From Cristatella mucedo (taxonomy: Eukaryota > Bryozoa > Phylactolaemata > Cristatellidae): DNA of 64,000 nt. Under the pieces are notes generated by a model that was not told the origin of the DNA, made no database searches, and worked only from the letters and a program-made list of their open reading frames with translations. The DNA lies in the NCBI GenBank assembly GCA_009760855.2, contig WPIO01000033.1, forward strand, positions 894,001-958,000, written 5' to 3'. Made by a program: the position numbers and the translations under genes. Below, piece after piece: positions 45,440-55,710 of the stretch (position 1 is its first letter; each line of letters starts with the position of its first letter).

Positions 45440-46250
45440 AGCCCCCTAGTCTGGTGAAGAGCTTCTCCATCTAATTTTGACAAGAATATAATGACCTTTT
45501 CAGGAATGAGGACTTAGATAGAGCCTCTGTTATTTCTGCTCGAATCTTCGGCAGCTTCTAATATAACTTATCACGAGTCCTTCATGCACACCTGCCGTCA
45601 CGCTTAGGCATCACAGGCACTGTGCTACAATGGTTTAGATTCCTATCTTGACAAGTATAATTCAGAGAGTATGCGTCAATGGCCAGGAGTCATCCGTTGA
45701 GCCTTTTTGAGTACGGCATGATCCCGAGATCCATTTTAGGTCTACGTATTTTCACAATTTATGCCCCTCCCCTTTCCGGTGTAATCGCCAAGTACAGGCT
45801 AGGCTTTCATTTTACACAGATGGCATGCTCCTGTTCTGGAGCTTTAATCCTTCCCTTCCTTCAGCTTCCTTGCAGCAAGTATCGTCGACATTTGCACTTG
45901 GATGGCAGCAAAATATGTGCAAACTAAGTCTTACTCGGCCACTGGAAAGCCTAACCCCCCATCTCAAATTGGCTGGCCATTGCAGCCTCTGCATCCAATC
46001 TGGGTTTCGTAGTTAAAAATGGTCTTTTACGAGATGGCTGCATCAGCGGTCAGTCCGGTGCCGATGGTTTAGCTGGCTGACGTTTCACCGATGATCCAAG
46101 CTTTCCAACTTTAATTTATAATGCTAATGGAAATGCAACATTTGGTCGTTCCCCTAGTTCATTGAAATGCAGTCTGAGAATATTGCCCCCTTTGTTTGCT
46201 GGATCGCTAGGCGTTTAACAACTTCTGAAAGTCTGTCGGATAGTTAGCTG
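45440..46250 (+). mobile_element. Non-LTR retrotransposon RT fragment (family B)
   Basis: Plus-strand codons give SHPLSLFEYGMIPRSILGL (RT VPQGSILGP region), FTIYAPPLSGVIAKYRLGFH (FTIY-APLSDVIAKYGLDFH type) and SFNPSLPSASLQQVSSTFAL, typical of the RT/post-RT region of L2/CR1-type LINEs. The catalytic YADD is eroded (FYTDG-like) and frames are broken. Confidence 0.75.
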
Positions 46251-46264
46251 CCTGGATCTATCTA

Positions 46265-46435
46265 GTCACACTAGGTAAGGCGGTTGCTTTCACGACCTCG
46301 GTCCCAAGGTCGTGGGTTCGATTCCTGCAGTGGGCAATTCTTTATCGCCACTGCAAGCGGTGGTGATAGTCGTAAAGGCTCTTCTGTCGCTATACTAAAC
46401 GAGGCTGTTTAATCAGCTAGGATTTTTTTAGTCTG
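46265..46435 (+). mobile_element. tRNA-derived SINE, family B
   Basis: The plus-strand copy has a canonical B box ggttcgattcc, then gcagtgggcaattctttatc, ggtgatagtcgtaaaggctc, ctatactaaacgaggctgtt and aatcagct, with an AT-rich end. Note the duplicated word cacgacctcggtcccaaggt in the head. Confidence 0.8.
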
Positions 46436-46439
46436 CTGG

Positions 46440-48152
46440 TCATTAATAATAATAATACATCGCAATGTCATATAATCGAGGAGTGTTTAGCCAATAGTAG
46501 AGCCATAAATTATAATATTAAAGGCCCGTGCGCAAGCTGTGTTGGAATGCCAGTGGTAGCTGCTTAATACTTAATAATGTCGTTATTTAGGCATTAGCAA
46601 GTTTTTGTTAAATATTTTAGCTGCTTTTATGCATATGCTACCTTGGCAGCGGTGGTGCCTAACCTACCCATGGTATATCACATGTGCAGCACAGACTAGC
46701 TGTGTGCACTTTCTCTTGATTTTGATGGATTTAGTAGATAAGCTCATCTGCAGGCCAGATCAGGAATATACCTCTATATAGTATCAGCTCAGAAAAGCAC
46801 ACAAAATAGTGAGCTTTTTGTAAGGAAAGGCGTTTCCTGGATTGCATGCCCACTAGTATGCTGTCCATAGAAACTGAAAATAACCCCCAGTGCGCCAAAA
46901 AAACCTAGTTATGAGTCGGCAAGTGCATCAAATGTTTCCCATTTCTGAGCACATTACCTTAGCTTGCTCCTAATTTTTGCGTGACATTCACTGTGCCCAG
47001 GAGATTTTTGCAGTTTTAGGTATGTGTGGGGAAATTAGCTGACTTGGTGCCTTAGCAATGCTGCTTTGTGAAACTTGGTCCAACTTACGTCATAGGCTAG
47101 GTTAGCTAGTATGCAGAACCTTATAGCAACCCTAGCCCATGCGATTGACTATTCCAACGAAGGCTAATCACAAATGTAGGCACAAAGCTGCATGAAGTGG
47201 CAGTGGAAAACGAGGGTTTGATCATTTGGCCATTTCTCCACCTCTCTTATCGGAATCTGAGGCACTAAAGCAAAATTGATAGCACCTTAGTGCTCATATA
47301 TTATTTGACTGTTATCGTCATTATGAGGTGGCATCATCGGTTTGAATAATCATCATACCTCTTGGCGATTGCTGCTTTTTTGTTGTTTTGTCAATCTTGT
47401 TTCAAAGCGTGAAGGGACGTGAACCCTGTTTGCTTGCTGTTCGTCGTTCTGGCTGCGATAGTCTGCTTACCCAAACTCTGATTTCATTGCATGTCTCGTG
47501 CAGCACATGGACGCCTGAAACATGTGGTCACCTATCGAAGCCGAATCATAAGCGCCAGCAGAAAAAACAGCCCAAGGCATGCATACCAGGGGACCCGCTC
47601 TGCCGCCAGTGAGTTGCAATGCCTCAATACTGTCGTTATGCTGTTCATTTTGTATGGAATCGCTGAAGCTAGCAACGTTGTCAAAACCACTTGAATGAGA
47701 GCATAAGGCTGCCCTGCATTTCTTTGCCTCTCTATGAGCAACGAGATTTCATTGTTTGGTACAGCAGTCATTAATGTGCGCACACAATGAAACTGGATTG
47801 TCAACCTTAATGATTGTGGCTTCTTAAGACAGCAGGCATCGTCATGCATGGTTTCGTGAATGTAGTAATGGCTGCCTTGCCTTTCTTCGCCACCATATTC
47901 GGAATGCGATTTTTCATCGTTCTTGTGCTCGACCTTTTCCCTCTTTACTGCGCCAGGCTGTAATGTTCTTTTTCTTTTACTGCCATGTTCATTCGACTGC
48001 CACTAAGACACATGCGTCCGGACGGTATCCTCTAGCATTTAGCAGCCGCTAGATGCAAGCACGGCCGTGCACGTGATGTCTTTTTCGGCTCGATTTTGCT
48101 TTTATCCAGCCCTGTCCTGTTGGCCTGATGCGTTTGTTATCGTGTTGTCAAG
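46440..48152. other. Intron 16, last part: no feature seen
   Basis: No exon or named repeat can be supported. Confidence 0.45.
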
Positions 48153-48366
48153 GTCGGCAGGCAAGCTCGGCATCACCCCCATTATGGCGGCTGCAATGCA
48201 CGGGCACACTGCCGCCGCCAAGGTTCTGATCGACAGCGGCTGCGACATCAACCTGCAGCTGGAGACTACCCGGAATACGGCTCTCTCACTGGCCTGCATC
48301 CAGCGCCAGCACGAGGTCGTTAGGCTGCTGCTAGACTACAGCGCGGATGTGGAGCATCGCTCGAAG
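48153..48366 (+). CDS. mask: mask-like exon 17: ankyrin block 2
   Basis: SAGKLGITPIMAAAMHGHTA, VLIDSGCDINLQLETTRNTA and LLLDYSADVEHRSK match human TGSKLGISPLMLAAMNGHVP, DINAQIETNRNTALTLAC and ANVEHRAK. Phase 2 in (AG+G = Arg), phase 0 out. Confidence 0.95.
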
Positions 48367-48706
48367 GTGAAGGATGCCGCTCTCGGTTCCCGCCGTTCAA
48401 GCTGCATTTCTTCATTCCCAACGCCCCCTCCTTGTCTCAAGTGGCCTACGCAGCTGCCAAACCTTGGCGGTTCTGTTTTTTTGGGGTGGGCTGGGCGCTC
48501 GATTTGCCTATCTGTCGGTCGGAGTCTCTCTGCCGGTCGAGGGACCGACGTCTCATTGACCGGCTCCCCGTGCTGTTGCCGAGCAAACACTGGCTTCGCG
48601 CAGGTGCTTCCGGTGCAGGCACGTTGTGCGCATGCGCCGAGTCGCCATTTGGTCACACTCGGCGCGCCAAAGAGTCTCTGCGTAACTCGCTTGTTCGCCT
48701 TTTTAG

Positions 48707-48944
48707 AATGGCTTGACTCCGCTGATGGAAGCCGCCACAAACGGCAGCGTCGAAGTCGGCCGTGTCCTCATCGAGAATGGCGCTGACGTCAATGCAGCTC
48801 CGGTGCTTACGTCGAAGGAGACACCGCTGACGATAGCTGCCGACAAGGGGCACAGTGAATTCGTGAAGCTGCTCATTGCTGCAAAAGCACTCCTCAACGT
48901 CAAAAACAAGAAGGGCTGCTCGCCTCTATGGCTGGCATGCAACG
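48707..48944 (+). CDS. mask: mask-like exon 18: ankyrin block 2
   Basis: NGLTPLMEAATNGSVEVGRV, KETPLTIAADKGHSEFVKLL and NVKNKKGCSPLWLACNG match human TGLTPLMEAASGGYAEVGRV, DTALTIAADKGHYKFCELL and DVRNKKGNTPLWLASNG. Ends in phase 1. Confidence 0.96.
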
Positions 48945-49159
48945 GTACGGCCGCTCTCGAGCGCTTGTAGCTAGCTGTGAAGCGCTCTCTGCCGACCGCT
49001 CGGGTGCCACACGATCGTCGGTGTCGTGTCGTTGGTCAGTGAAAGGTCGCAGTGGTGAACGATAGCAGCAGTGGCACCTGAGCGTGCAGCATGCTGCCGC
49101 TCTAATCCACATTAGTGCTGAGCTTTCACGTGCCGGATCACGGCCGTCGGCGCTGCTGC

Positions 49160-49173
49160 CCCCCCCCCCCCCG
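49160..49173. repeat. Poly-C run
   Basis: A C homopolymer in intron 18. Similar runs lie at 43783-43797 and 50347-50357. Confidence 0.9.
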
Positions 49174-49267
49174 TCGGTAGCGAGAACGGCTGGCTCATGC
49201 GCGAGCATGCACTGTCTGCCCCCTGTAAGGCCAAGAGCTGCCTCGTAGCAGAGCTGCTGCTTCATTC

Positions 49268-49420
49268 GCCGAGCTCGGTTGGCCCAGCGGTTAAGGTGCT
49301 CGCCCCGACCAAGGTTCGGCCGAGGTCATGGGCTCGAGCCCCGTGGCATATGTGAAGTGCCTGAATAGAGATTAAGTTCTCTCAGGGCACTATATAAATG
49401 AATTATTTATTTATATATAT
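49268..49420 (+). mobile_element. tRNA-derived SINE, family A, with LINE-like 3' tail
   Basis: The best copy: ggttggcccagcggttaagg, gctcgccccgac, gggctcgagccccgtggcat, then gcctgaatagagattaagtt and ctctcagggcactatataaa. It runs straight into a TTTA/TA microsatellite. Confidence 0.88.
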
Positions 49421-49441
49421 ATATGTATATATATATATTTA

Positions 49442-49478
<37 letters not shown>

Positions 49479-49494
49479 TCATTTATATAGTGAG

Positions 49495-49566
<72 letters not shown>

Positions 49567-49580
49567 TTATTTATTTATTT
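49402..49580. repeat. Long (TA)n / (TTTA)n microsatellite
   Basis: About 180 bases of TA with TTTA interruptions grow out of the SINE tail and include a second short copy of the ttatatagtgag word near 49480. It ends in (TTTA)4 before 49581. Confidence 0.92.
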
Positions 49581-49742
49581 ATGCGCACTACGGAGAATTG
49601 CCTGCTGTCGTTGGTACTCAGGCTCACGAGCCGAATCGTGGTTTCGACCGCGATCTTGTTTTCTCTTCACGTGCCCGAGTAGCCCGGCTTTTTCGATGGC
49701 GAGCAATGTGGGCAAGCGGTGCACATCCTTCTCTGTTCGCAG

Positions 49743-49939
49743 GCGGACACCTGAGTGTCGTGCAGTTGCTGTGCGAAGCAAAGGCCGACGTGGAGAGCTG
49801 CGACAACCGCTTTGTCAGCTGTCTCGTGGCCGCCTTTAGGCAGGGTCACGTCAAAGTGGTGAAGTGGCTCGCTCGATTCGTCAACCAGTTCCCATCGGAT
49901 GGAGAATGCGATCGGCATCTTGCAGCTGCCGCAGACAAG
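49743..49939 (+). CDS. mask: mask-like exon 19: end of ankyrin block 2
   Basis: [40 protein letters not shown] and [17 protein letters not shown] match human GHFDVVQLLVQAGADVDAAD, SAFRKGHVKVVQYLVKEVNQ and FPSDIECMRYIATITDK. Phase 1 in, 0 out. Confidence 0.96.
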
Positions 49940-49999
49940 GTAGCCGCCGTGGGTAGCTGCCAGTCCTTTGCTGCCCGGTGGCCTGCATTGAACTGCAGC

Positions 50000-52100
50000 C
50001 GTTAACGTCTCTGCTTGCTTACCAGCAGTACTAATCACATGAGCTGTCATTTACTTGTGCTGTATAGCTATACACTATGCACTTCACTGTTTCAGTCCTG
50101 TCGGCACAGGCTAAATGATACATCTCCTTTAGGACCCAATGTTAGAAGTTATGTGTACTGACAGATTAATCTGCTTCTGTTACTCGCTCATTCGCTAGTG
50201 CTATTTCTGGTAGCTAGCTACGTGCATAGCACCATGCTACATGTACTTGTTTTAGAGATAATTCCGTGCATAGCTAGTTTAGCTGTGCATCATTAAAAGA
50301 TGAGCAGCAGCCTCAGTCTTCTGTGGATATAGCACATCAATCTCTTCCCCCCCCCCCCGAAGAAAAATACAAGACTCCGGAATTTTCTTGTGATTATGGT
50401 ACATCTGAAAGCAGTTTGTATTTGGGTGCACACATAATAACTACCGTGTAGGAACCTGCTTGCAGCAATCTTGGGCTGAACTGACGTCGCATTCCCGTGC
50501 TGCCTCATCCCTACACTGCCTCTCCATTAGCCGAGGTTAGGCAGCTGTGCTGTATGTGATAGCTTGCTGCTGCAGCCACTCGAGCCTCTCATAGTGTGTC
50601 TGACTGCTGCCACTTTAGATCCCGGTCATTTTCTAGAGCATGCCCGGCAAACAGATACACTTAAGCTACATATGTACTGTGCTGTCCTGATGCACAGGCA
50701 AGGTTGCAGGCGAAGCTTTAAAGAGGGTGTAGATGTATAAATCCTCTACCTAACGTGTGTGTAACTTAAGCCGATTTAGAAAGTAACATTCAGCTCCATG
50801 TAACTTGCTGCCTCACTAACTTATGGTGCTGCTCAGGATGTATTGCTTTTCTACGATCAGTAAAGCAAATAAATGGGCTCTCTGTGCATAATAAACAAGA
50901 AGACATTTTTCCTTTGTCAGCACAGCACCTCCTCTACTGTCTAAATGCATGCAACTTATCACAACGGATTAAGTTTATCTTGACAGTTTCTCAAGTGATG
51001 GATTTTTTGTGGTGAAGGGCAGCTTGCCTTGCGATGCATGTGCACAAAGCACCCTAGCTGCTGCTCCGTTGGTTCTTGCTACACACCGTGCAAGTGCACG
51101 TTCATCTCATTCGTCAGTGTTACCTTAGCTGTGCTGCACTATCACTGTCTCTTCGTTTCGGGAAGGTTCATCGTGACCACGCTTTCTTTGTATTTCTGCT
51201 CCTAGTTGAGTTTGTTGTACACGCACCTCTGTGCTGCTAGCAGCTCAAGTGGAGGTCCGGCACTCAGCGATGTTTTGCTTGTCTTGCCGGGTGGATGGGT
51301 GGGGGGTGTTGTTCCAGAAGTCCTGAATTCCGCCAGGGCATAGCTACTCGGTAGGTGAGTCACACTAGGACCAAAAAAGATGGTAAAAAACAAAGCAATT
51401 AGCAGCCCGTCCAATGTGAAAGAAACTGGGAGATTACAAGGACTTCTAATAGGACCAAGAGCTGTTTGTGCAAGGGCGATTGTCAATATACCTGCCTGCC
51501 ATCAAAATCCAGCATCTGTGGGTTGATTGTGTTCAGTTGGTAGCCTTTGGACTGCTGTGGCTGTAGCCTCGGACTATGGTCCTGTGCAGATGGGAGGGTG
51601 GGTGCAAAGGTGCTAGTGCTGCAGCCCCTTGCTGCTGGAGTCTGCCAGGCTGCAATGCAAGCCCGGGTAATTTGAGCTGTTGGAAAGGGCAGCACATGCT
51701 GCCTCTTGTTCTGCCAATGCTGCACACACCGTCAGGAGTTGTCACATCGATGGCCGTCATTCTTTCCCCACTCCCTCGGAAGAATCCCGCAGAGCACCCG
51801 AATGCAACCGCATTACCTGGCATATGAAGCTCTGAAGGTGTGTGTTTTACTGGTTTGGCCCAGGGCTGAGGTGCTTGCATGTGGGTGCATTCCTGTAATC
51901 TAGTTTAGCTTCTTTCTGGTGTATTGCTGCAAAGAGAATTGACGATAGAGGCGAGTTCCGAGCATACACATAAAGTTGCTTTGCACCTTGCTGACCGCCT
52001 GCGAATTTGAGGCAACCTCCGCAAATAATGCTTTGTGGTCACTTGTGTCAGCTGCCGCTCTAGACTTGAACTTGTGCGACAGACCCTTCGCTCGTTGCTA
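50000..52100. other. Intron 19: no gene seen
   Basis: A 2.9 kb intron with short shadows only. It contains a direct repeat pair described separately. Confidence 0.5.
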
Positions 52101-52170
52101 GACCTGCCTCAGGAGTATGTGAGGCCGACCGGTGGCGCTCTGCAAGGGATGGACTGTGGAGGGCCTTCCT
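52101..52170. repeat. Direct repeat, unit 1
   Basis: gacctgcctcaggagtatgt, gaggccgaccggtggcgctc and tgcaagggatggactgtgg are repeated with few changes at 52561-52628. Confidence 0.85.
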
Positions 52171-52560
52171 CCTTCCTAAGCAGCTTTCGCTGCTGCGTAT
52201 TCGTTAACCGACAGGCTTTATTGTTGCATGCCCCAACCTTCCATCGTTGATAAATAGACTTTTTCAAGTTAGGGATCACCTCATTATGTTAAATAATGGG
52301 TGCTAATCGGTAGGATTTCGCATCCCCTGCTCATTCTATCAATGCATTTTTATTAATACGTCACTCGACAAGAACAATGTGAGCAATCCCATGCCCTTTG
52401 ACAAGGCACGAGTATTCGATAGCAGGTAAGCGTTTAACAAATCATGCACTCTCTGGGAGTTGTTACGTGATACAGGGCTATCTAAGACTTGGCCTTGGAC
52501 TGAGTGCCAAGTCACTGGGTTGTGGCACAGAGGTAAGGAAAGAGGTAAAAAAAAAAAGTC

Positions 52561-52628
52561 ACCTGCCTCAGAAGCATGTGAGGCCGACCGGTGGCACTCT
52601 ACAAGGGATGGATTGTGGGCCTTCCTCA
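52561..52628. repeat. Direct repeat, unit 2
   Basis: acctgcctcagaagcatgtg, aggccgaccggtggcactct and acaagggatggattgtggg; partner of 52101-52170. Confidence 0.85.
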
Positions 52629-52825
52629 TTGCGCTGCAGAGCTGAGCGCAGCGCTTGCCTCTACCCGTCGGCCGGCGCGCGATGTGCCTGCCTGCGTGAG
52701 TGGGCACAGCGAGCGACGAGAGTGCCGGCCGGGAGCTCGTCTTCTGCTTGCATTCTTTGCCTGTGCCTACAGGCAGCCGCCCTGACCACAAGAGCGCGGT
52801 CTTCACGTCCGTCGTGATGCTGCAG

Positions 52826-53229
52826 GAGGAATTGCACAAGAACTGCCAGCAGTGCGTGGACATAATTATGGCCGCCAAGGAGAAGCAGGGCGCCGAGGCC
52901 AACCGGCACGCCAGCATCCTGCTGCGCGAGATCGAGGCTGAGCGTAGCCGCGACGAGAAGCGCAGCAGAGCTGCAGCCGAGAAGCGTGACAAGAAGAAGC
53001 AGAACAAGCCGACCGACCAGGGAATTGATGGCGACCAGCCGCTGCCCGCCACCACAGCTGACGACAAGCCGATGCAGCAACAGCAGCAAAAGCAGCGGCC
53101 ACAGCAGCTGCTGCTGCTACCTCCGTCTCAGCAGCTGCCGGCGGCTTCTTCGTCTGCTCAGCAGCAGGGCTCCTCTAGCAAGCCAGTGTTGGCGGGGGCT
53201 GCCGTTGTCGGAGGGCCGGCGAGCACGAG
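52826..53229 (+). CDS. mask: mask-like exon 20: conserved basic helix and Gln-rich segment
   Basis: EELHKNCQQCVDIIMAAKEK, AEANRHASILLREIEAERSR and AAAEKRDKKKQNK match human ELLKKCHQCVETIVKAKDQQ, AEANKNASILLKELDLEKSR and the lysine tail. A Gln run and Leu/Pro/Ser-rich text follow, much shorter than the human acidic-basic region. The acceptor at 52825 is the only one giving phase 0. The upstream acceptor at 52772 would break the frame. Confidence 0.94.
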
Positions 53230-53387
53230 GTATCGTACCTCGCGAGGCGGCGGTACCGCCGAGCTCTTCCCGCTGCGCGGCTCCCGGCAAGCAGCCGAGC
53301 TGTCGTGCATGAGTGCTTTTGGTGGTGCCCCACCATTCGCAGTCCTTGTGCTGCCACGTGTCCCACGTGGCGCTCGTCCACTTTCAG

Positions 53388-53518
53388 TCAATCCTTCGGT
53401 GCTGCACAGCAGCAGCCGCCGCCGGCTGTCCCGAGGAACAAGGTGCTCGATCTGTCCTCCGTTGACCGGCCTTCATCTGCGGTTGTGGCTTCCGCCACCG
53501 CTGCTGCTGCCGGTTCAG
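53388..53518 (+). CDS. mask: mask-like exon 21: Gln/Pro/Ala linker
   Basis: QSFGAAQQQPPPAVPRNKVL then DLSSVDRPSSAVVASATAAA. Acceptor ccactttcag, donor TTCAG|GTGAGC; phase 2 in, 1 out. Confidence 0.75.
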
Positions 53519-54195
53519 GTGAGCCGTAGTCGCTGCGCCACTGCTGTAGTCGCTCCTACCCGTGATGGAAGCTGCTTTGCTGGGGGGTCGCGAGGCCACG
53601 TTAGCATTGATGCTAGATAGCACAGGGTGGCTGAGGCTGACACTGGGACGGCTGAGATTCGTGTCCAAGCCTGCACTGTCCATGTCTGGTCGCGATGTGC
53701 GCAGCCTACGGGGTAGGCAGCCCAGTCCGTTCGTGCACCCCATGTACAAGGCTTCTGCCCACCCGCGCTCGGCTGTTGCACTTGCTGCCTCACCATTGGA
53801 TGAGAAGAGTTTTCAATCGCTGAATGCCGGCTTTTTGGCGTTCGTAGTGAATGCTAGAGTGTGGCATTCAACCCTCGTATTTGTCCCACCTCCTCGTAGC
53901 AAAACGGTGCCGACTGACAGTCCCTTTTCGGAGAGGCCGTGTCGTGCCACCGGTAAACAATGGAAGCATTTCATTCACGATGAGTGCAAGATGAGTTTGC
54001 ATTTGTTAATCACGATGTATGCTCGAACGTCTGGTCGCCTGCTTTGCACAAGCATCGGGCTCATGCTTTGGCGTACAAACCTTTTCAGCACTCTGCCTTG
54101 CAATCTTTTTTTTATTACTGCCATCAGGACTTACCAGGCCAGTATTCGGATTATGCTCAGGGATCTTTATATGCTTTGCAATTTCTTTCATGCAG

Positions 54196-54321
54196 GTGGC
54201 AGCCGGGGTGCAGCCAGCAGTGGTGTGCCATGTCGGCCGACTGCGGATCCCCCTGGTCAGCCGCTGCCAGCTGCTGGGAGCAGTGCTCCTGGACCTCAAT
54301 CCAGGATAGACCCGGCAGTGA
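54196..54321 (+). CDS. mask: mask-like exon 22: linker
   Basis: GSRGAASSGVPCRPTADPPG, then QPLPAAGSSAPGPQSRIDPA. Two donors overlap: GTGAGT at 54318 and the perfect GTAAGT at 54322. Only the latter keeps the frame into exon 23. Confidence 0.7.
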
Positions 54322-54410
54322 GTAAGTGCAAAAGGAGTAACACCAGGTGCCAATAGTAAACTCACATTTTATCTGTCTGTCTCTGTCTGTTTTGCTCACT
54401 GCATCTGTGG

Positions 54411-54411
<1 letters not shown>

Positions 54412-54500
<89 letters not shown>

Positions 54501-54504
54501 TCCT
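54412..54504. repeat. (TC)n microsatellite
   Basis: Over 40 TC units just downstream of exon 22. Confidence 0.97.
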
Positions 54505-54735
54505 GTGCTCGTGCTAGGCATCATTTTATACATTTAATGACCCTCCGAGCTCTAGGTTCATGCAGGCCGAGCAGGGGAAGAGGGGCCCTGGCAGTGCTGC
54601 TAGTAGTCTCGTGCTTGTGAGATGAAGATAAAGAAGCAAGCATGGCAAGCGAGACCGGTGTTGGAAAAGCTGTACAATGCTGGACAGACAAGCAAGCGTT
54701 TGCGTCAACGGGAAATCATCGGCTTAAGGGGGAAA

Positions 54736-55305
54736 GTCAAGAAAATACCTATAGCATTTGTCCAACAATCGAATATGGGTTTATGGTACTTTTCGAAAGA
54801 CCAATATGTTAGAACTGGGATCGGAAGTTCTGATTACTTCCACACGAAAGGAAAAATCGGTTATGCCAACCATGCCCAACCCACATGTAAACCGGAAGCA
54901 ACGTATTTACAAATAAAAGATTTACCGATCTCTGCATCCTATGCGACTTGTATCCCAACTTGTTGAACCTTGATAGATCGCTATAGATGCTTGAAGCTTG
55001 TTGAGGAGCATACTTGTGACTTTTATATAGCTTCATTTCCAGGGTTAGTTGGTGCCTTGTAAATTAAATAGCTCAACTAATATTTAACGTATCGGAATGA
55101 AATTTGAAATGTGAGTTCAGCTCTGCCTTTTTTACCCTAGTTTTTAATATTATTGATTTCGGTTTGATTCATTTGGTTCTATATGTCCACAATTATGGAA
55201 AATAAAGCTCCAGGACGTTTGATGACGTATGCAGCCAAATGTATCAAAACGAAATCAAAAATATAAAAAACTAGGGTAAAAAAGCAGAGCTGAACTCGCA
55301 TGTCG
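54736..55305 (+). repeat. Dispersed non-coding repeat with 3' hairpin, copy 2
   Basis: Collinear with 26755-27315. The 3' end is a clear inverted repeat: 55111-55187 (gtgagttcagctctgc, then accctagttttt, tgatttcggtttgatt) pairs with 55226-55299. Not protein coding. Confidence 0.8.
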
Positions 55306-55505
55306 TACGTAAGTAGCACGAGATACTTGTGTGGCTGCCGACTGGAGAGCAAGTGTCTATCCTCTGCCGCCTGCCGCTCTCCTGTATCCTCAAGTGTGCC
55401 CTACGCACCGCACCGCCTTCGTCCTCATCGAGGTCAGAAAAGTCTTTCTTTGTCCGAATGAAGAACGTCTGGTTGACTCCAACTCGAACATATATTTTTT
55501 TTAAG

Positions 55506-55605
55506 ATGCAAGGAATGCCGTCGAAGTCTGGCTGCCCGTTAAGAAGAGCGGCCATTCCAGGAATCAGTCGCTGTCGGGCAAGGCTCCCGCATCGCAGCTG
55601 CCACT
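55506..55605 (+). CDS. mask: mask-like exon 23: basic linker before the KH domain
   Basis: ARNAVEVWLPVKKSGHSRNQ then SLSGKAPASQLPL, between a T-rich acceptor (tttttttaag) and CCACT|GTAAGA. Phase 1 in and 2 out join exons 22 and 24 exactly, which supports an otherwise unconserved exon. Confidence 0.7.
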
Positions 55606-55710
55606 GTAAGAGGCGCTTTCGGATCCACTGCATCATTGCTGCTCCCGCCGCTGCTGCTGCTGGTCGCAGCGCTGCTTGCGCTCAAGTCAATTTGGGACCG
55701 GCTCTTTCAG

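Noticed and set aside
46265-46330. Possible tRNA gene (ggttcgattcc B box)
   Set aside because: No cloverleaf with paired acceptor stem can be formed; the sequence continues into the SINE-B body seen at nine other places.
54622-54966. 114-codon plus ORF with Lys/Arg-rich N-terminus
   Set aside because: It runs into the dispersed non-coding repeat, whose other copy (26755-27315) does not keep the frame.
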